A stretch of DNA of 6,891 nt from Coprococcus sp. GTDB taxonomy: Bacteria > Bacillota > Clostridia > Lachnospirales > Lachnospiraceae. Shown here piece by piece: positions 5,415 through 6,891 of this stretch. The notes under the pieces are model-generated. The model searched no databases and was not told where the DNA came from. It worked only from the letters and a program-made list of their open reading frames with translations. The stretch is from NCBI GenBank assembly GCA_016297495.1, contig JAEDGN010000089.1:1-6891 (forward strand), given 5' to 3'. Position numbers and translations under genes: made by a program. Position 1 is the first letter of the stretch; each line of letters begins with the position of its first letter.

Positions 5415-6891
5415 ATGAATAACTGTCAGAATTATAGATGGAATACAATGACCATGGGAACCTGCTATTATCCGGAGCATTGGGATAAGAGCCTATGGGA
5501 AAATGATCTGGAGCGGATGCTGGATGCGGGAATATCTGTTGTCCGTATTGCAGAATTTGCCTGGAGCAAGGTGGAGAGAACCGAGGGAGAATTCAACTAT
5601 GATTTTTTTGATGAGTTTCTCGATCTGTGTCAGAGGAAAGGCATGAAAGTGATCTTCGGAACGCCGTCCGCAACACCGCCGGCATGGCTGACGGAAAAAT
5701 ATCCCGAGGTCTTAAACGGAAGAGAAGATGGCGTGCTGTACCGGCACGGAGGAAGAAGACATTATAATTATAATTCGCCCAAATATCGGGAACTTGTGTC
5801 AAGGATCGTGACGAAGATTGCAGCTCATTACGGGCCGCATCCGGCCATTGTCGGATGGCAGATCGATAATGAGATCAACTGCGAGGTCAGCGAGTTTTAT
5901 TCTGATGCGGATACAGCGGCATTTCGTGTATTTTTACAGGAGAAATACGAGACACTTGACAGATTGAATGAGGCATGGGGAGCGGTATTCTGGAATCAGA
6001 CCTATACGGAATGGAACCAGATCTATGTGCCGAGAACATTGCTGAATGAAAGCTATAATCCACATTTACGCCTGGATTACTATCGTTTTATTTCGGAGAG
6101 TGCTATTTCCTTCTGTAAGATGCAGGCGGATATAATCCGGAAGTATAAAAAAGAAGATGATTATATAACGACCAACGGTATATTCTGGAATCTGAATAAT
6201 CACCGGATGGAGAAGGAATGTCTGGATGTCTTTACCTATGATTCTTATCCTAGCTTTGCTTTTGGACTTGACAGGGAACCGCTGACGGCCACAGATCTGA
6301 ACGACCGCCACTGGTCGCGGAATCTGACAGAGGTTCGCTCTGTCTGCCCTCATTTTGGGATTATGGAGCAGCAGTCCGGGGCCAATGGCTGGGTTACAAG
6401 AATGGAGGGACCGGCGCCCCGTCCGGGCCAGCTGACACTTTGGGCGATGCAGAGTGTAGCACATGGAGCAGATTATATTTCTTTCTTCCGCTGGCGTACC
6501 TGTACGGTTGGTACGGAGATTTACTGGCATGGCATCCTGGATTATGATAATCGTGACAATCGCAAGCTGGCGGAGGTCAAAGAATTTTATAGGAAATTCA
6601 AAAAGCTGGATGTGTTATGTGGCTCGGAGTATACGGCTGCCTTTGGTGTGCTGAAGGACTATGATAACGCATGGGATACCAATGTGGATGTCTGGCACCG
6701 CCGTGTGGCAGAGACTAGTGAAGAGGCTGTTTTTGAGGCGGCAGAGTTGAATCATACGTCGTACAATGTGATTTATCTTCAGGATGATAGTACAGTGGAG
6801 GATCTGATGCCCTATCCGGTACTGTTCTATCCGCATCCGGTCATTATGACTGAAGAGAGAGCGGCACTTCTGGAAATGTATGTGGAACAGG
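5415..6891 (+). CDS. GH42 beta-galactosidase, 3' end beyond the window
   Basis: The 492 codons present run open to the window edge. They cover the whole (beta/alpha)8 catalytic domain, from MGTCYYPEHWD at residue 14 to about 395, and the start of the beta-galactosidase trimerisation domain from about 405. Full family members have roughly 650-690 residues. The acid/base is Glu153 in WQIDNE and the nucleophile is Glu318 in GIMEQQSG, both in standard GH42 context; AFAWSK-type and WRTCTVGTEIYWHG segments also fit. The enzyme would hydrolyse terminal beta-galactosides from lactose, galacto-oligosaccharides or plant galactans. No signal peptide is present, so it acts in the cytosol on imported sugars. 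The Cys cluster that binds zinc in some GH42 enzymes is not seen; only Cys156 lies in that region. ATG 5415 is preceded by GAGG (5402-5405). It starts 18 bases after the truncated ATPase stop with no promoter between, so it may be read from 4099-4127 or from a site inside the ATPase frame. Confidence 0.93.
   Translation, partial: MNNCQNYRWNTMTMGTCYYPEHWDKSLWENDLERMLDAGISVVRIAEFAWSKVERTEGEFNYDFFDEFLDLCQRKGMKVIFGTPSATPPAWLTEKYPEVLNGREDGVLYRHGGRRHYNYNSPKYRELVSRIVTKIAAHYGPHPAIVGWQIDNEINCEVSEFYSDADTAAFRVFLQEKYETLDRLNEAWGAVFWNQTYTEWNQIYVPRTLLNESYNPHLRLDYYRFISESAISFCKMQADIIRKYKKEDDYITTNGIFWNLNNHRMEKECLDVFTYDSYPSFAFGLDREPLTATDLNDRHWSRNLTEVRSVCPHFGIMEQQSGANGWVTRMEGPAPRPGQLTLWAMQSVAHGADYISFFRWRTCTVGTEIYWHGILDYDNRDNRKLAEVKEFYRKFKKLDVLCGSEYTAAFGVLKDYDNAWDTNVDVWHRRVAETSEEAVFEAAELNHTSYNVIYLQDDSTVEDLMPYPVLFYPHPVIMTEERAALLEMYVEQ

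Noticed and set aside
6066..6530. 154-codon minus-strand frame
   Set aside because: It is antisense to the GH42 catalytic domain, including the nucleophile region, and looks like a shadow of that gene.
1..6891. CRISPR array, tRNA, rRNA or riboswitch
   Set aside because: No spaced direct repeats, cloverleaf or conserved aptamer core was seen on either strand.

Overview
The window looks like chromosomal DNA of a gut-type Clostridia (Lachnospiraceae-like) bacterium. That placement is an inference from the gene families present (GH42 beta-galactosidase, BmrR-like regulator with a DrrA/ABC-2 type exporter, AAA_14/DUF4143 ATPase), from strong AGGAGG ribosome binding sites and from AT-rich intergenic DNA. 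All recognised genes lie on the + strand.

Bases 1-833 are a gene graveyard. They hold a 20-bp-arm hairpin (94-153), about 150 bases of unassigned sequence, and the 3' end of a RecG-like/AlbA-type putative DNA-binding protein gene (302-588). That 3' end is split by a small palindromic element (about 393-557). Removing the element with one copy of its target duplication restores the reading frame and a normal-looking family C-terminus, so it appears to be a MITE-like insertion at a CTAG/TA target.

Bases 834-1553 encode a calcineurin-like metallophosphoesterase, apparently a single-gene unit. Bases 1583-3990 form a compact drug-efflux-type operon: a promoter with the long 20-bp spacer and dyad typical of MerR-activated promoters, an ABC ATPase, an ABC-2 permease translationally coupled to it by a GTGA overlap, and a MerR-family regulator with a GyrI-like effector domain as the last gene. 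The likely circuit is that the regulator binds a small molecule, untwists the promoter and induces both the exporter and itself. A strong intrinsic terminator (4001-4048) closes the operon.

Bases 4049-5396 hold an AAA_14/DUF4143 ATPase gene that has lost its 5' end, including the Walker A loop, while the remaining 420 or so codons stay open. Its Arg codon choice differs from its neighbours. A decent sigma-A-type promoter lies across the break. Eighteen bases after its stop, a GH42 beta-galactosidase gene starts (5415) and runs off the window end.

I see no evidence of a new defence, CRISPR or other undescribed multi-gene system. The most notable signals are the reconstructable MITE insertion, the self-contained MerR/ABC circuit and the decapitated ATPase.
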